A stretch of DNA of 64,000 nt from Gloeotrichia echinulata CP02 (GCA_038087035.1 CP051187.1:2857001-2921000); one strand, 5' to 3'; counted from the first letter of the stretch, positions 8,734-17,339 are shown. The notes: generated from the letters alone by a model not told the origin. Made by a program: numbers and translations.

Positions 8734-10086
8734 ATGGTTACACAAAACTCAAATAATCGGATTGGTGGTTATCACCCAGGGCAGAAAGCCGAAGACGCCA
8801 AACTCCATGAAGCATCACGTTTTAGTAGTGAAGAATTACCACCCAAGGTAGACCTCCGGCAAAGCATGACCGCTGTAGAAGAACAGGTAGGTAATAGTTG
8901 CGTAGCCAATGCATTTGTGGGTGCGTATGAATACTTGGCTAAACGTGTTTTAGGCGAGTCTGCTGATGTCAGTCGTTTGTTTGTTTACTATAACGCCCGC
9001 TCTCTTAATGGCAAAGAAAACGAAGATGGCGGAACACAAATGCAACTGGCTATTCAGGCTCTAACTGAATATGGCGCCTGCTCTGAGGAAATTTGGCCTA
9101 ATGATAAGGAACTAATTTTCCAGGAACCCGAGGAATCAGCCTACGAACACGCAGCAAATTTTAAGATTGAAGAAGCCGAATTTATTGAAACTAACCTTGA
9201 TCTGTGGCGACATACTCTAGCAGAAGGTTATCCCATTGCTTTTGCCCTCAACACCTTTGAATCTTTTGATGAAGCCACAAAAAATCGGGGGCGTGTACCC
9301 ATGCCCAAGCAATCAGATAATGTCCGCGCTACCCACGGGTGGCACGCCATGCTTTGTGTGGGCTACTCCAACAAAGATAAAATGTTTATCGTCCGCAATT
9401 CATGGGGTTCAAAGTGGGGAGACCAGGGTTATTGTTATATTCCCTACGATTACATAATACATTCAGAGTACAATGGGCACGACTCATGGATTATTAAATC
9501 TGTTAGCGACCTTGATTTTAGTGCCGAAGTCTGGCAAGAAAGCGAATCATTTTTTGCTGATGAAGGTTCTTTATTGCTTTTCAACTTTTATATTAGAACC
9601 AGCGACCCAGAGGGTTTTGCTGACGCCCTTGATGCCCTCTGTAATAAATATGTCGAAAGCGAAGAAGACTATTACTTTGATTATGAATACGAAGAACAAG
9701 AACAAGCAGAAGAATATATTCTGAATATTCTCAACTTTGACCTAACTATTGATGATAGTAGCGAATTTGAAGAAGAGTTAAATACACTCTGCTTAGAATA
9801 TGCAGTTGATGAAGATTATGACTACGGCGGTGATAACGATGAAAGCGAAGAGGATGAAGATTCTGAATACACCGCTGATGATGATGACAGCGAACAGGAT
9901 GAAGATTCTGAATACAACGCTGATGACGATGAAAGCGAAGAGGATGAAGATTCTGAATACAACATTGATGACGATGAAAGCGAAGAAGATGAAGATTCTG
10001 AATACAACATTGATGATGATGACAGCGAAGAGGATGAATATTCTGAATACACCGCTGATGATGATGACAGCGAAGGGGATGAATAG
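8734..10086 (+). CDS. C1 (papain-like) cysteine peptidase with acidic repeat tail
   Basis: The catalytic domain spans about residues 30-265. It shows the oxyanion Gln and nucleophile in EQVGNSCVANAF, the histidine in HGWHAMLCVGY, and the asparagine in RNSWGSKWGDQGY. No signal peptide or propeptide is visible, so a cytoplasmic or non-classical location is likely. From about residue 365 the protein becomes an extremely acidic tail of 15-residue repeats (type DDDESEEDEDSEYN), five full copies plus a partial one. Such Asp/Glu/Ser tails bind calcium or basic surfaces in other proteins; here that is inference. The gene is monocistronic with a long AT-rich leader. Confidence 0.85.
   Translation: MVTQNSNNRIGGYHPGQKAEDAKLHEASRFSSEELPPKVDLRQSMTAVEEQVGNSCVANAFVGAYEYLAKRVLGESADVSRLFVYYNARSLNGKENEDGGTQMQLAIQALTEYGACSEEIWPNDKELIFQEPEESAYEHAANFKIEEAEFIETNLDLWRHTLAEGYPIAFALNTFESFDEATKNRGRVPMPKQSDNVRATHGWHAMLCVGYSNKDKMFIVRNSWGSKWGDQGYCYIPYDYIIHSEYNGHDSWIIKSVSDLDFSAEVWQESESFFADEGSLLLFNFYIRTSDPEGFADALDALCNKYVESEEDYYFDYEYEEQEQAEEYILNILNFDLTIDDSSEFEEELNTLCLEYAVDEDYDYGGDNDESEEDEDSEYTADDDDSEQDEDSEYNADDDESEEDEDSEYNIDDDESEEDEDSEYNIDDDDSEEDEYSEYTADDDDSEGDE
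9832..10083 (+). repeat. 45-bp coding tandem repeats (acidic tail)
   Basis: Five full 45-bp units and one partial unit, in frame, encode the acidic tail of the C1 peptidase. Long open frames on other strands here are shadows of the periodicity. Confidence 0.9.
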
Positions 10087-10235
10087 GTAAACAAATTCGC
10101 GATTTCCCAAGAGGTAAAATTATTCAATTTTGATTGTGGGTTGAGCATCTTGCCAGCCCACTTTTATCTTGGGCGGTGAATGTAAAAATAAAATGGCGTT
10201 ATTGTACTTAAACCAATATCGATGTAGAATGCAGA

Positions 10236-10278
10236 TGTCCCATTCCCAATGCCCCATGTCCCATGCCCCATGCCCATT
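10236..10278. repeat. STRR heptamer array (TGCCCCA type)
   Basis: About five degenerate 7-bp units (CCCAATG, CCCCATG and similar) lie directly before the aldo/keto reductase start. They create spurious in-frame ATGs (10263) upstream of the real start. Confidence 0.75.
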
Positions 10279-10286
10279 TTCATGAT

Positions 10287-11267
10287 ATGCAGACTAGCAA
10301 AAAACTCTCCCTGCCAAATATGGGCTGTGGGACTTGGGCATGGGGGAACCAATTGCTTTGGGGATACAATGAAAGCATGGATGACCAGTTGCAAGCAGTG
10401 TTTAACCTCTGCGTCAGCAACGGCGTTACATTATTTGATACAGGTGATTCTTACGGGACTGGCAGATTAAACGGGCGCAGTGAGCTACTTCTGGGACGTT
10501 TTGCGAAAGAATATCAGGGTATAAACCAAGACAATATTTGCATTGCCACCAAACTTGCAGCTTACCCTTGGAGATGGACACGTCAGTCAATGGTTTCGGC
10601 TTGTAAGTCCTCAGCCCAACGCCTGGGAAGAAATGTCGATGTGGTGCAGATGCATTGGTCTACCGCTAACTATGCACCTTGGCAAGAGAAGGGGCTATTG
10701 GCTGGTTTAGCTGATTTGTATGAGCAAGGTTTAGTCAAGGGCGTCGGACTATCTAATTATGGACCCAAACGGCTGAAATTGGTGCATAAAAAGTTTGCCG
10801 AGCGAGGAGTACCAATTACTAGTTTGCAAGTTCAATATTCTTTGTTATCCACCTATCCTGTGACTGAATTAGGGCTGAAAGATGTTTGCGATGAATTGGG
10901 AATACAAATGATTGCTTACAGTCCTTTAGCCTTGGGACTGTTGACAGGAAAATACTCCGAGAAAGGCCCTTTTCCTAAAGGTGTGCGAGGATTGCTGTTT
11001 AGACAATTATTGCCAGGACTGCGATTGCTTTTAGCCTGTTTACGAGAAATTGCCCAATCAAGAAACAAAACGGTATCACAGGTAGCAATAAACTGGTGCA
11101 TTTGTAAAGGTACAATTCCCATCCCTGGAGCGAAATCTGTGGAACAGGCGAGGGAGAATATTGGTGCATTGGGTTGGCTATTGACTGCTAGCGAAGTTGC
11201 ACAGTTGGATCAAGCAGCGGCGAGTGTAGACAAGAAAATGGTGCAAAATATATTTCAGACTAGGTAG
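10287..11267 (+). CDS. Aldo/keto reductase
   Basis: A cytosolic NADPH-dependent carbonyl reductase with a TIM-barrel fold, 326 aa from the chosen start MQTSKKLSLPNMGCGTWAWG. Tetrad residues are visible: Asp and Tyr in FDTGDSYGTG, Lys in IATKLAAYPWRW and His in VQMHWST. Further AKR hallmarks are GVGLSNYG, LQVQYSLL, YSPLALGLLTGKY and the C-terminal IPIPGAKSVEQA. An ATG at 10263 is part of an STRR repeat and was not used. A partial MITE begins at the stop codon. Substrate is unknown. Confidence 0.9.
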   Translation: MQTSKKLSLPNMGCGTWAWGNQLLWGYNESMDDQLQAVFNLCVSNGVTLFDTGDSYGTGRLNGRSELLLGRFAKEYQGINQDNICIATKLAAYPWRWTRQSMVSACKSSAQRLGRNVDVVQMHWSTANYAPWQEKGLLAGLADLYEQGLVKGVGLSNYGPKRLKLVHKKFAERGVPITSLQVQYSLLSTYPVTELGLKDVCDELGIQMIAYSPLALGLLTGKYSEKGPFPKGVRGLLFRQLLPGLRLLLACLREIAQSRNKTVSQVAINWCICKGTIPIPGAKSVEQARENIGALGWLLTASEVAQLDQAAASVDKKMVQNIFQTR

Positions 11268-11409
11268 GGGTTGCTGAATAAAGGTGTAATGCAGTCCAGG
11301 TAAGGAATTCCCGCCTTTTTTCACCAAACAAATGCAAGGTTATAACATCTAGAGTCTCAAAACCCTTGCACTTTCGTTAGCGAGCGCTGGGTAAATTTGG
11401 AAACTGAGC
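11267..11409. mobile_element. 212-bp MITE (GGGTTGCTGAATAA end), truncated copy
   Basis: The sequence from GGGGTTGCTGAATAAAG to AAATTTGGAAACTGAGC matches the reverse complement of the complete element at 53587-53798. The match stops at 11409, so the distal end is missing. Up to the rpn-like gene's 3' end there is otherwise only AT-rich DNA. Confidence 0.85.
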
Positions 11410-11472
11410 CTCGTGTTGAAACAGAAGTAATTTTTGTCAATCTGCTAAAATACGCAAAATTTTTGTGGTTTT

Positions 11473-12327
11473 CTACAAATTGTCCGTCTTCTCCTGTGCG
11501 GACAGCCTGACCGATTCTACGTCAACATTGAGTTTTTGAGCAATCTGTTCTACAGTCATTCCTGTTTTTAGTAACAAGGGGACTGTAACTTTCAACATTT
11601 CAGCTTCCCGTTCTTCTCGTCCTTGTTCTCGACCTTGTTCTCGACCTTCTTCTCGTCCTTCTTCTCGACCCTCAGCTTTCGCTTCCTGATAAATCCTTGT
11701 TTCCTCTAAAGTCAGTCCCAGCATAGCTTCCACTTCCTCTCTACTCAAAGATGAAAACTTGTAAACAGCAATCGTGGTGATAATATCTATTATTTCGTTT
11801 TTCGGCAGTGTGTCAGTTGACTCTAATTGTACCCTTTGAATTAATTGACGCGCTTGCTCTGCCATCACTTTTTCTGAGGCGATCGTCAACTGCATTAAAT
11901 TAATACCTATTGGTAGAGTATTGAAAGTTCCTAACTCATCCAGATAAATACACTGCACTTGGTCGCTGTTGAAAAACATTCGATGAGTTCTTGTGTCGCT
12001 TGGTGATAAGCTGCGTGATGGAAAAATTATCACACAGTACCAGTCATCGTATTGAGACTGATTCCAGTACAAATACGTAAGCGACTCAGTAAAAAAGCGA
12101 TGATAAAGAGTTTCGTCTTTCTGGAATTGAACCTCAGCAAAAAAGATAACTCTGGGTGTTGCGCCTTCTGGTGGTAAAAAGACCCCATCAATACGAAAAG
12201 CGGTTTCTTTTACCTCAACTGACTCAAATCGATAGTTTTGCGCCTGTTCAGGGCGATTATCAACCAGTTCAAATATTAACGCCGGAAATCGCTTGAAAAT
12301 TTGGTAATAAATGGAGTCACGTTTCAC
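11473..12327 (-). CDS. Rpn-family (DUF2887-like) putative nuclease
   Basis: The 284-aa protein starts MKRDSIYYQIFKRFPALIFEL. It carries the PD-(D/E)XK-like core AFRIDGVFLPPE...VIFFAEVQFQKDETLYHR, with Asp and Glu-x-Gln in the usual places. This family is widespread in cyanobacteria as putative transposase or recombination-promoting nuclease. A coiled, charged repeat of REEG/REQG units (near residues 222-240) precedes the C-terminal helix. The same repeat style occurs in the truncated protein at 5516-6272. No partner gene is evident. It is expressed as a single gene on the minus strand, if at all. Confidence 0.75.
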   Translation of the reverse strand: MKRDSIYYQIFKRFPALIFELVDNRPEQAQNYRFESVEVKETAFRIDGVFLPPEGATPRVIFFAEVQFQKDETLYHRFFTESLTYLYWNQSQYDDWYCVIIFPSRSLSPSDTRTHRMFFNSDQVQCIYLDELGTFNTLPIGINLMQLTIASEKVMAEQARQLIQRVQLESTDTLPKNEIIDIITTIAVYKFSSLSREEVEAMLGLTLEETRIYQEAKAEGREEGREEGREQGREQGREEREAEMLKVTVPLLLKTGMTVEQIAQKLNVDVESVRLSAQEKTDNL

Positions 12328-12442
12328 TAATATATCGAAATAGGTGGATTATTTAAGTATTAATTTTATTATACGAATTATCAGTAACAAAAATAGCTGA
12401 CTGTGTTGAAATTTTCCTATCACCATTGTAGCACATATAGGC

Positions 12443-12563
12443 CAATACAGTTCAGTTAGACTCCAATGGTATACAGTAGTAGGGGCACGGCATCCAAAAT
12501 CTTTTGTTCTAATGACAATTTTATTCGTGCCGTGCCCATACGACAATTTTCTGAACTGTATTG
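12443..12563. mobile_element. 120-bp MITE (CAATACAGTTCAG ends), copy 2 with TSD
   Basis: The 121-bp element runs from CAATACAGTTCAGTTAG to GAACTGTATTG. It is flanked by a perfect 10-bp direct repeat ACATATAGGC (12433-12442 and 12564-12573), which is direct evidence of transposition. Inside, GTAGGGGCACGGCA and TGCCGTGCCC form a second nested inverted repeat. Confidence 0.92.
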
Positions 12564-12627
12564 ACATATAGGCATAGGGCATGGAGAAAAGTCAACAATG
12601 CCCCCGCAACTTGGGTTATTACAGTTT

Positions 12628-12722
12628 TACAGCCATTTTCAGGTAAATAGACGACCCTTTTGGGGCGCAAGGCCTTGCGCCCCTACGAGTATCTGTGGTT
12701 CATATGAATGAAAATCGCTGTA
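12628..12722. repeat. 94-bp palindromic MITE-like element, copy 2
   Basis: TACAGCCATTTTCAGG to TGAAAATCGCTGTA, with central GGGGCGCAAGGCCTTGCGCCCC. It is closely related to the copy at 2200-2292. Confidence 0.85.
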
Positions 12723-12744
12723 AAATCCTAGAATTGAGGTTTGA

Positions 12745-13071
<327 letters not shown>

Positions 13072-13096
13072 TGCTGTAATCTATTATCATTATGTT

Positions 13097-13333
13097 ATGA
13101 CTAAAAGATAAAAGCTATGGCAGAAAGCTAAAAATAGTCCAGAAAATCTGACTTTTGATGAGTTTGAAACTCTCCTCACCCAGAATGGGTGGGAATTGAG
13201 CCGTCAAAAAGGAAGTCATCGCTTATGGTCTTCACCAAAGGGTCGAGCTTTACCAATTCAACCCCGCAAAGATGGGAAAGCAAAAATATATCAAATCCAG
13301 CAGTTTTTTGAATATCAAGAGGTAGAAGAGTAA
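13097..13333 (+). pseudogene. hicA: HicA-type toxin gene with early stop codon
   Basis: From codon 6 onwards the frame encodes LWQKAKNSPENLTFDEFETL, then a segment with NGWELSRQKGSHRLW, SPKGRALPIQPRKDGKAKIY and the C-terminus FFEYQEVEE. This is a HicA mRNA-interferase fold with the key histidine in GSHRLW. ATG at 13097 gives MTKR and then TAA at 13109-13111, where GAA (MTKREKLWQ) is the expected codon. No ATG, GTG or TTG restarts before the HicA core. The stop overlaps the ATG of the antitoxin gene (TAATG at 13331-13335). If the stop is real, the toxin is inactive. Confidence 0.75.
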
Positions 13334-13569
13334 TGACTTTAAGCAACTATGATTTTAATGGTTTTACGATTAATTTATATGTTGATGAACAAGGAGATTG
13401 GCTGGCACATTTTCAAGAAATGCCTAATATTTCAGCCTTTGGTGATACTCCGCAACAAGCTTTAGAGGAATTAAAATTAGCTTGGGAATTGGTAAAAGAA
13501 GATTATCAAGAAAAGGGTAAAGATATTCCTGTAGCACCAGTGCGTCAAAAATTTTCTTCTTTATTGTAA
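13333..13569 (+). CDS. hicB: HicB-family antitoxin
   Basis: The 78-aa protein has the HicB partial RNase H-like fold: INLYVDEQGDWLAHFQEMPN, then SAFGDTPQQALEELKLAWEL. It would neutralise HicA. No C-terminal DNA-binding domain is visible, as in short HicB forms. Its ATG overlaps the hicA stop by one base, indicating translational coupling. It appears intact although its toxin partner carries an early stop. Confidence 0.85.
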   Translation: MTLSNYDFNGFTINLYVDEQGDWLAHFQEMPNISAFGDTPQQALEELKLAWELVKEDYQEKGKDIPVAPVRQKFSSLL

Positions 13570-13581
13570 GGCGATCGCACT

Positions 13582-13827
13582 TTAGGCTGTCTTGGCGATC
13601 TCTGCTAGTTTGATTAATCCTTTAGTTGTCAAATCTTCATCAATGGCGTACCAATGAATACCATAACCAGATGGAGAAATCCGATACATTTTCCGCTCGA
13701 TATCTGTTGCTTGAGTAAGTCGCTTAGATGCTTGTAAAATCGGGATTTGATAAGTTTTACCATCTACAGATAGAATCATCAAATCTCCATTAAAGTCAAT
13801 GTTTGATACACTGCATTGCTTATCCAT
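13582..13827 (-). CDS. DUF2442 family protein
   Basis: From MDKQCSVSNI the product is 81 aa and contains VDGKTYQIPILQASKRL, then MYRISPSGYGIHWYAIDEDL, the DUF2442 pattern. These proteins often pair with DUF4160 as toxin-antitoxin-like modules. The start at 13827 is preferred because AGGA lies 10 nt upstream; an ATG at 13857 lacks a ribosome site. An upstream minus-strand frame reading LQNFDEIVDEWQTFRNQQNG ends at a stop overlapping this ATG (ATGGATAA). It could be the tail of a lost, translationally coupled partner. Function is unknown. Confidence 0.7.
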   Translation of the reverse strand: MDKQCSVSNIDFNGDLMILSVDGKTYQIPILQASKRLTQATDIERKMYRISPSGYGIHWYAIDEDLTTKGLIKLAEIAKTA

Positions 13828-13864
13828 TTTGTTGATTCCTAAATGTTTGCCATTCATCTACTAT

Positions 13865-14060
13865 TTCATCAAAGTTTTGCAAAGCGATCGCTCTCCTATA
13901 AATCAAAAGCGATCGCCTCTCTCCCATAAACAAAAAGCGATGTCTACGACGGGCGTAGCTGCAGCCCTTCCAAATCCCCAAACCGATGTCTACGACAGGC
14001 GTAGCTGCAGCCCATTCCCCATAAACAAATCGTACTCCGTATCAAATATCCAGAAAATGC
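13865..14060. repeat. HIP1-rich spacer with 25-bp direct repeats
   Basis: Two GCGATCGC sites and two copies of a GATGTCTACGAC...GGCGTAGCTGCAGCCC repeat lie between the DUF2442 and PIN-toxin modules. A similar HIP1-rich spacer follows the PIN gene. Confidence 0.7.
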
Positions 14061-14097
14061 ATACTAAACTAGATATAACGCTTTATTGAGCTAACCT

Positions 14098-14319
14098 ATG
14101 GAAGCCATTGAATTTAAGACGATTATTCATAATGGTACAGTTGTCATTCCCCCACAATATTCATCTGAGTGGGAAGGTAAAGCTATCCGTGTGATTGTTT
14201 TAGATGATTCAGAACTTTTGTCAGAACCTGTGGAAAAGCTGAAAAAAACGATTTTCAAGGCTATTTCTTTAAACACTCAAGGATTTAACTTTAATCGAGA
14301 AGAAGCTAATGTCCGATAG
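14098..14319 (+). CDS. VapB-like antitoxin (AbrB/AF2212 type)
   Basis: The 73-aa protein begins MEAIEFKTIIHNGTVVIPPQ, the swapped-hairpin start typical of AbrB/AF2212-like antitoxins. An acidic middle (VIVLDDSELLSE) and a C-terminal helix follow, the latter probably docking into the toxin active site. The last 11 bp overlap the PIN-domain gene in another frame, the usual arrangement of vapBC operons. Autoregulation of the operon is expected from family knowledge; no operator palindrome was identified. Confidence 0.7.
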   Translation: MEAIEFKTIIHNGTVVIPPQYSSEWEGKAIRVIVLDDSELLSEPVEKLKKTIFKAISLNTQGFNFNREEANVR

Positions 14320-14719
14320 AGTTTTTCTCGATACTAATATCTTAATCTATGGGTATTCTCAGGATGAACCTGATAAACAACAGCGTGCCGTTGAATGTGT
14401 TCAATCAGGTGACGTTTGGATTAGTACCCAAGTTCTCAATGAAACAATTAATGTTTTAAAACGGAAGTTTCTCTTAGAATACTCTCAAATTAGGGCTGTT
14501 GTTGAAGAATTTACCGAACAGTTTGAAATTGCGATCGTTTCCGTTACCACCATTGAAACGGCTTTAAATTTAGCCGAACGTTATCAGTATAGTTACTTTG
14601 ATAGCTTAATTGTAGCGAGTGCCTTAGAAGTGGGTTGTCAGATCCTCTACAGTGAAGATTTACAACATAGTCAGCAGATAGATCGTCAATTAACGATTAT
14701 TAATCCTTTTCATTCTTAA
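14309..14719 (+). CDS. PIN-domain toxin (VapC family)
   Basis: The 136-aa PIN ribonuclease has the first acidic motif FLDTNILIYGYS, the mid-helix glutamate in STQVLNETINVLKRK, and the late acidic cluster in YSYFDSLIVASALEVGCQILYSEDL (YFDSLI and YSEDLQ). This gives a Mg-binding site like VapC toxins that cleave tRNA or rRNA; the target here is unknown. It overlaps the antitoxin gene by 11 bp. All catalytic acids are present, so the toxin looks functional. Confidence 0.85.
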   Translation: MSDRVFLDTNILIYGYSQDEPDKQQRAVECVQSGDVWISTQVLNETINVLKRKFLLEYSQIRAVVEEFTEQFEIAIVSVTTIETALNLAERYQYSYFDSLIVASALEVGCQILYSEDLQHSQQIDRQLTIINPFHS

Positions 14720-14759
14720 TATTTGGGGATAACTCGACTTAAGCAGCATTCGATAATTC

Positions 14760-14900
14760 ACTGCGATCGCACTTCCAACACAAAAGCGATCGCCCTCCCA
14801 AATTCCCAAACCGATCGCCCTTCCAACACAAAAGCGATCGCCCCCGTCAACAAATCGTACTTTTGTAAAAAGCGCTCGCCCTCATCAAATAAAATAGCAA
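14760..14900. repeat. HIP1-rich repeat spacer
   Basis: Three complete GCGATCGC octamers and two related sites (CCGATCGCCC, GCGCTCGCC) are separated by repeated ACTTCCAACACAAAA-like segments. No ORF is evident. Confidence 0.7.
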
Positions 14901-14968
14901 TATAAAAAAGCGATTGCTCTTAACTGTAAATAGCAGTTTTTTAGCAGTAGTAACAAATTGAGTCTAGA

Positions 14969-16000
14969 TCAATCAAACGACAGTCCAACCTCATCCCAAG
15001 CTTTTTTAACAGCTTTTTGTTCAAGGCTATTTTTACCGAATAGGCAACCTGCTTGTATGTAGGTTTGATTTGCTACATCCTTCATCGTGCTATTCGGGTT
15101 TAAAACAAGCAAAGTTTTGTACCAAATCTGACCAGGTTTCTCCCAAGCATTGCCTCCAATCTCCATAGCCACTTTATAGAAAGCGTGGTTGGGAATACCT
15201 GAGTTAATATGCACCTGTTTATTAAGGTCTGTACCATCAGTATACAAATCTTGGTAGTGTTTAGCCTGCTTATCTTCCTTGTGAACTTTTTCTTCTTTCA
15301 AGGTGCGGATAGCCTTTATTCCTGTTTCTGGAAAATATATCTCCTTACCTATTAGCCAATCAGCTTCCTTAGCAGTCTGCTTATTTTTCCATTGAGTAAC
15401 TAAGCTACCCATGACATCACAAAAACTTTCATTAAGTGCGCCAGACTCAGACTGATATTTCAGCTTACTAGTGAATTCGATTAAGCCATGTGTCATTTCG
15501 TGACCCACAACATCAAGTGACTTTGTAAAACTAAAATATTTACTTCCATCACCTTTAGCATAACCCATAGCTGCATAATCTTTACCAGTACGTAGTAATC
15601 CAGCAGTGTCAAACAACTCTGGTAGAATATTAACAACAGAAATCAAGCGTGATCCTTCACCATTTAGCGAGTTTCTATTGAAGACTTGTTCGTAGAAATC
15701 ATAAACATCACCAGAGTGATTATAGGCTTCATTCACAGTTTCATCTTCAGTCGGTGGTTCGCTTTCTTTACGAACTAATTTCATGGGATAACCAGGACTA
15801 TTCTTTTGATCATAAGTGTATATCTCCCGATATTTTCGCCGTTTTTCTGAATCTCCTGCGCTGATAAATCTTAAGGAGTTAGTGTCTGGAGTTGCATCAG
15901 ACGTAGGAGTTGCATCATAATAAAAAGATTCTGATAATCCTAGTTGTTCAGCAATATAAGGCGGGATGCAACAGCATAGGGGATTGCGGCACAAATGCAT
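14969..16000 (-). CDS. M4 family metallopeptidase (protealysin-like)
   Basis: This 343-aa zinc endopeptidase shows the active site HEMTH (DVVGHEMTHGLIEF) and the third zinc ligand in GALNESFCDVMG. The thermolysin C-terminal motif includes the catalytic histidine region HINSGIPNHAFYKVA. The N-terminus MHLCRNPLCCCIPPYIAEQL is a short protealysin-type propeptide rather than a signal peptide, so processing and a possibly intracellular or non-Sec location follow the protealysin subgroup. It is the last gene of a same-strand set with three secreted repeat proteins (16389-18732), separated by 388 bp. A functional link is inference. Confidence 0.9.
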   Translation of the reverse strand: MHLCRNPLCCCIPPYIAEQLGLSESFYYDATPTSDATPDTNSLRFISAGDSEKRRKYREIYTYDQKNSPGYPMKLVRKESEPPTEDETVNEAYNHSGDVYDFYEQVFNRNSLNGEGSRLISVVNILPELFDTAGLLRTGKDYAAMGYAKGDGSKYFSFTKSLDVVGHEMTHGLIEFTSKLKYQSESGALNESFCDVMGSLVTQWKNKQTAKEADWLIGKEIYFPETGIKAIRTLKEEKVHKEDKQAKHYQDLYTDGTDLNKQVHINSGIPNHAFYKVAMEIGGNAWEKPGQIWYKTLLVLNPNSTMKDVANQTYIQAGCLFGKNSLEQKAVKKAWDEVGLSFD

Positions 16001-16388
16001 AATTATTACCTTCCTTAATTAATCCTAGTAGTCTGGACAGTTTTTGAGATAAGAGACTTAAAACTATGATTTTTTTACTTCCTATTTTGATTTTTAATTA
16101 ATCAATTCTGAAGCGAAGTTTGCTGTTATACCAATTCTCTAAAATTCGGCAACAGATACAAACCTGGAAACCCAGATAGCGTCTGAATTTCCTAATTGCG
16201 AATTGCGAATTGGTATTACTTGTATTTACTCATGCATAATCAATGATTTATCCCCCAATTTGTTTAATTTTAGAAGGTTAGAAGGAGTGAAATTCCAATC
16301 CCAACTATTCATGAATTAAATTTAGAATGGGGGATAACTTTTTCAAAAACTCAAGAAATTTGTGACTTTCAAGTAATTTCAATGATTA
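16001..16388. other. Intergenic region upstream of M4 peptidase
   Basis: AT-rich, no ORF. A short AATTGCG tandem (STRR-like, near 16190-16212) is the only structure seen. It presumably carries the promoter of the peptidase gene. Confidence 0.4.
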
Positions 16389-17339
16389 TTAAGGCACAAT
16401 TTTCCAAATAAATTTTGCCGGAATATTTGTACTTATTTCTCCTTTTATATTTTCTCCTGCAAGAGCTATAAAATGAGTTGAATTTTTCGGACTTACAGTG
16501 AACTCCTGAGAAGAAATACCAAAAGAAAATTTACCTTTTACATCATCTTTTGATGATAAATTTTGTACGGCCACAATATATTTAGTTGTTGGGATGGTAT
16601 CAAAAGAGTCGTTATTGTTGTTTCCTGAAGTTGTCAGGCTGAAGGCCCCTTCTGTTAAACTTCTTGGCACCAATCTGAATTTTGCATCACTTGTTGTTGT
16701 TACATAACCTTTTGGTCTACCTGAGATCGCTGAATCTTTTAAACATTTGGGTTTTGTCTTGTCAAGACACTGTTTTTCCGGTGGTACTGAATCTTTTAGT
16801 AAAAATACAAACTGGGGACTGCTTAAATCAACAGAGCCTATTAAGGGTTCAGATATCTGTGTTGTCTTTTCTAATTCCCATAAGTAAACTTCTTGTGGGA
16901 TGAGATCAAATTCAGCTCGTGTCAAGGGTTGCACATCTTTTTCACTCCAAGGGAACACATCTGGTTCAGGAGGTTTAGGAGGTTCAGGAGGTTCAGGAGG
17001 TTCAGTAGACCAAGTAAATGTGGCGTTATCACTAAGGTATAAGTAACCTATTGGACCAACTGCTAAATTTTCTCCAGAAATTGAACTATTACCATATACT
17101 GTTACAGATTTAGGTGTTAAAAAACTAATATAGCCATATACGATTTTAGTGCTATTGTTTTTTAATTCCCAATTGTAAACAGTTTTGGGATTAACTTCAA
17201 ATGGAGTCCATGTAAAAGGTTGTACTGTGATTTCGGCTGCCAATGCGGTTAAATTTTGTGTCACACTGCCTATTAGCATAATTAAGGTCAGCATGATTAA
17301 CGCAATACTTTTTTTGACTTTTACAAACATCATTTTCAT
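16389..17339 (-). CDS. Secreted three-module repeat protein
   Basis: The 316-aa product has a strong signal peptide (KKSIALIMLTLIMLIGSVTQ, cleavage near ALA-AE). It then has three copies of a module of about 75 residues. The module pattern is FxxxPxxxYxWxLxN, a Gly-rich beta stretch, then G(Y/E)(V/I)xTxxAxFxW. Copies lie near residues 40-110 (FEVNPKTVYNWELKN to NATFTW), 138-228 (FDLIPQEVYLWELE to DAKFRLVP) and 245-316 (FDTIPTTKYIVAVQN to AKFIWKIVP). A PPEPPEPPKPPEP hinge separates modules 1 and 2. The family is not recognised. The predicted beta-sandwich and extracellular location are inference. Paralogues follow at 17425 and 18370. Confidence 0.7.
   Translation of the reverse strand: MKMMFVKVKKSIALIMLTLIMLIGSVTQNLTALAAEITVQPFTWTPFEVNPKTVYNWELKNNSTKIVYGYISFLTPKSVTVYGNSSISGENLAVGPIGYLYLSDNATFTWSTEPPEPPEPPKPPEPDVFPWSEKDVQPLTRAEFDLIPQEVYLWELEKTTQISEPLIGSVDLSSPQFVFLLKDSVPPEKQCLDKTKPKCLKDSAISGRPKGYVTTTSDAKFRLVPRSLTEGAFSLTTSGNNNNDSFDTIPTTKYIVAVQNLSSKDDVKGKFSFGISSQEFTVSPKNSTHFIALAGENIKGEISTNIPAKFIWKIVP

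Noticed and set aside
9793..10148. Long minus-strand frames rich in Ser or Ile/Phe opposite the C1 peptidase tail
   Set aside because: They are the antisense of the 45-bp acidic repeats, with no ribosome site and no family resemblance.
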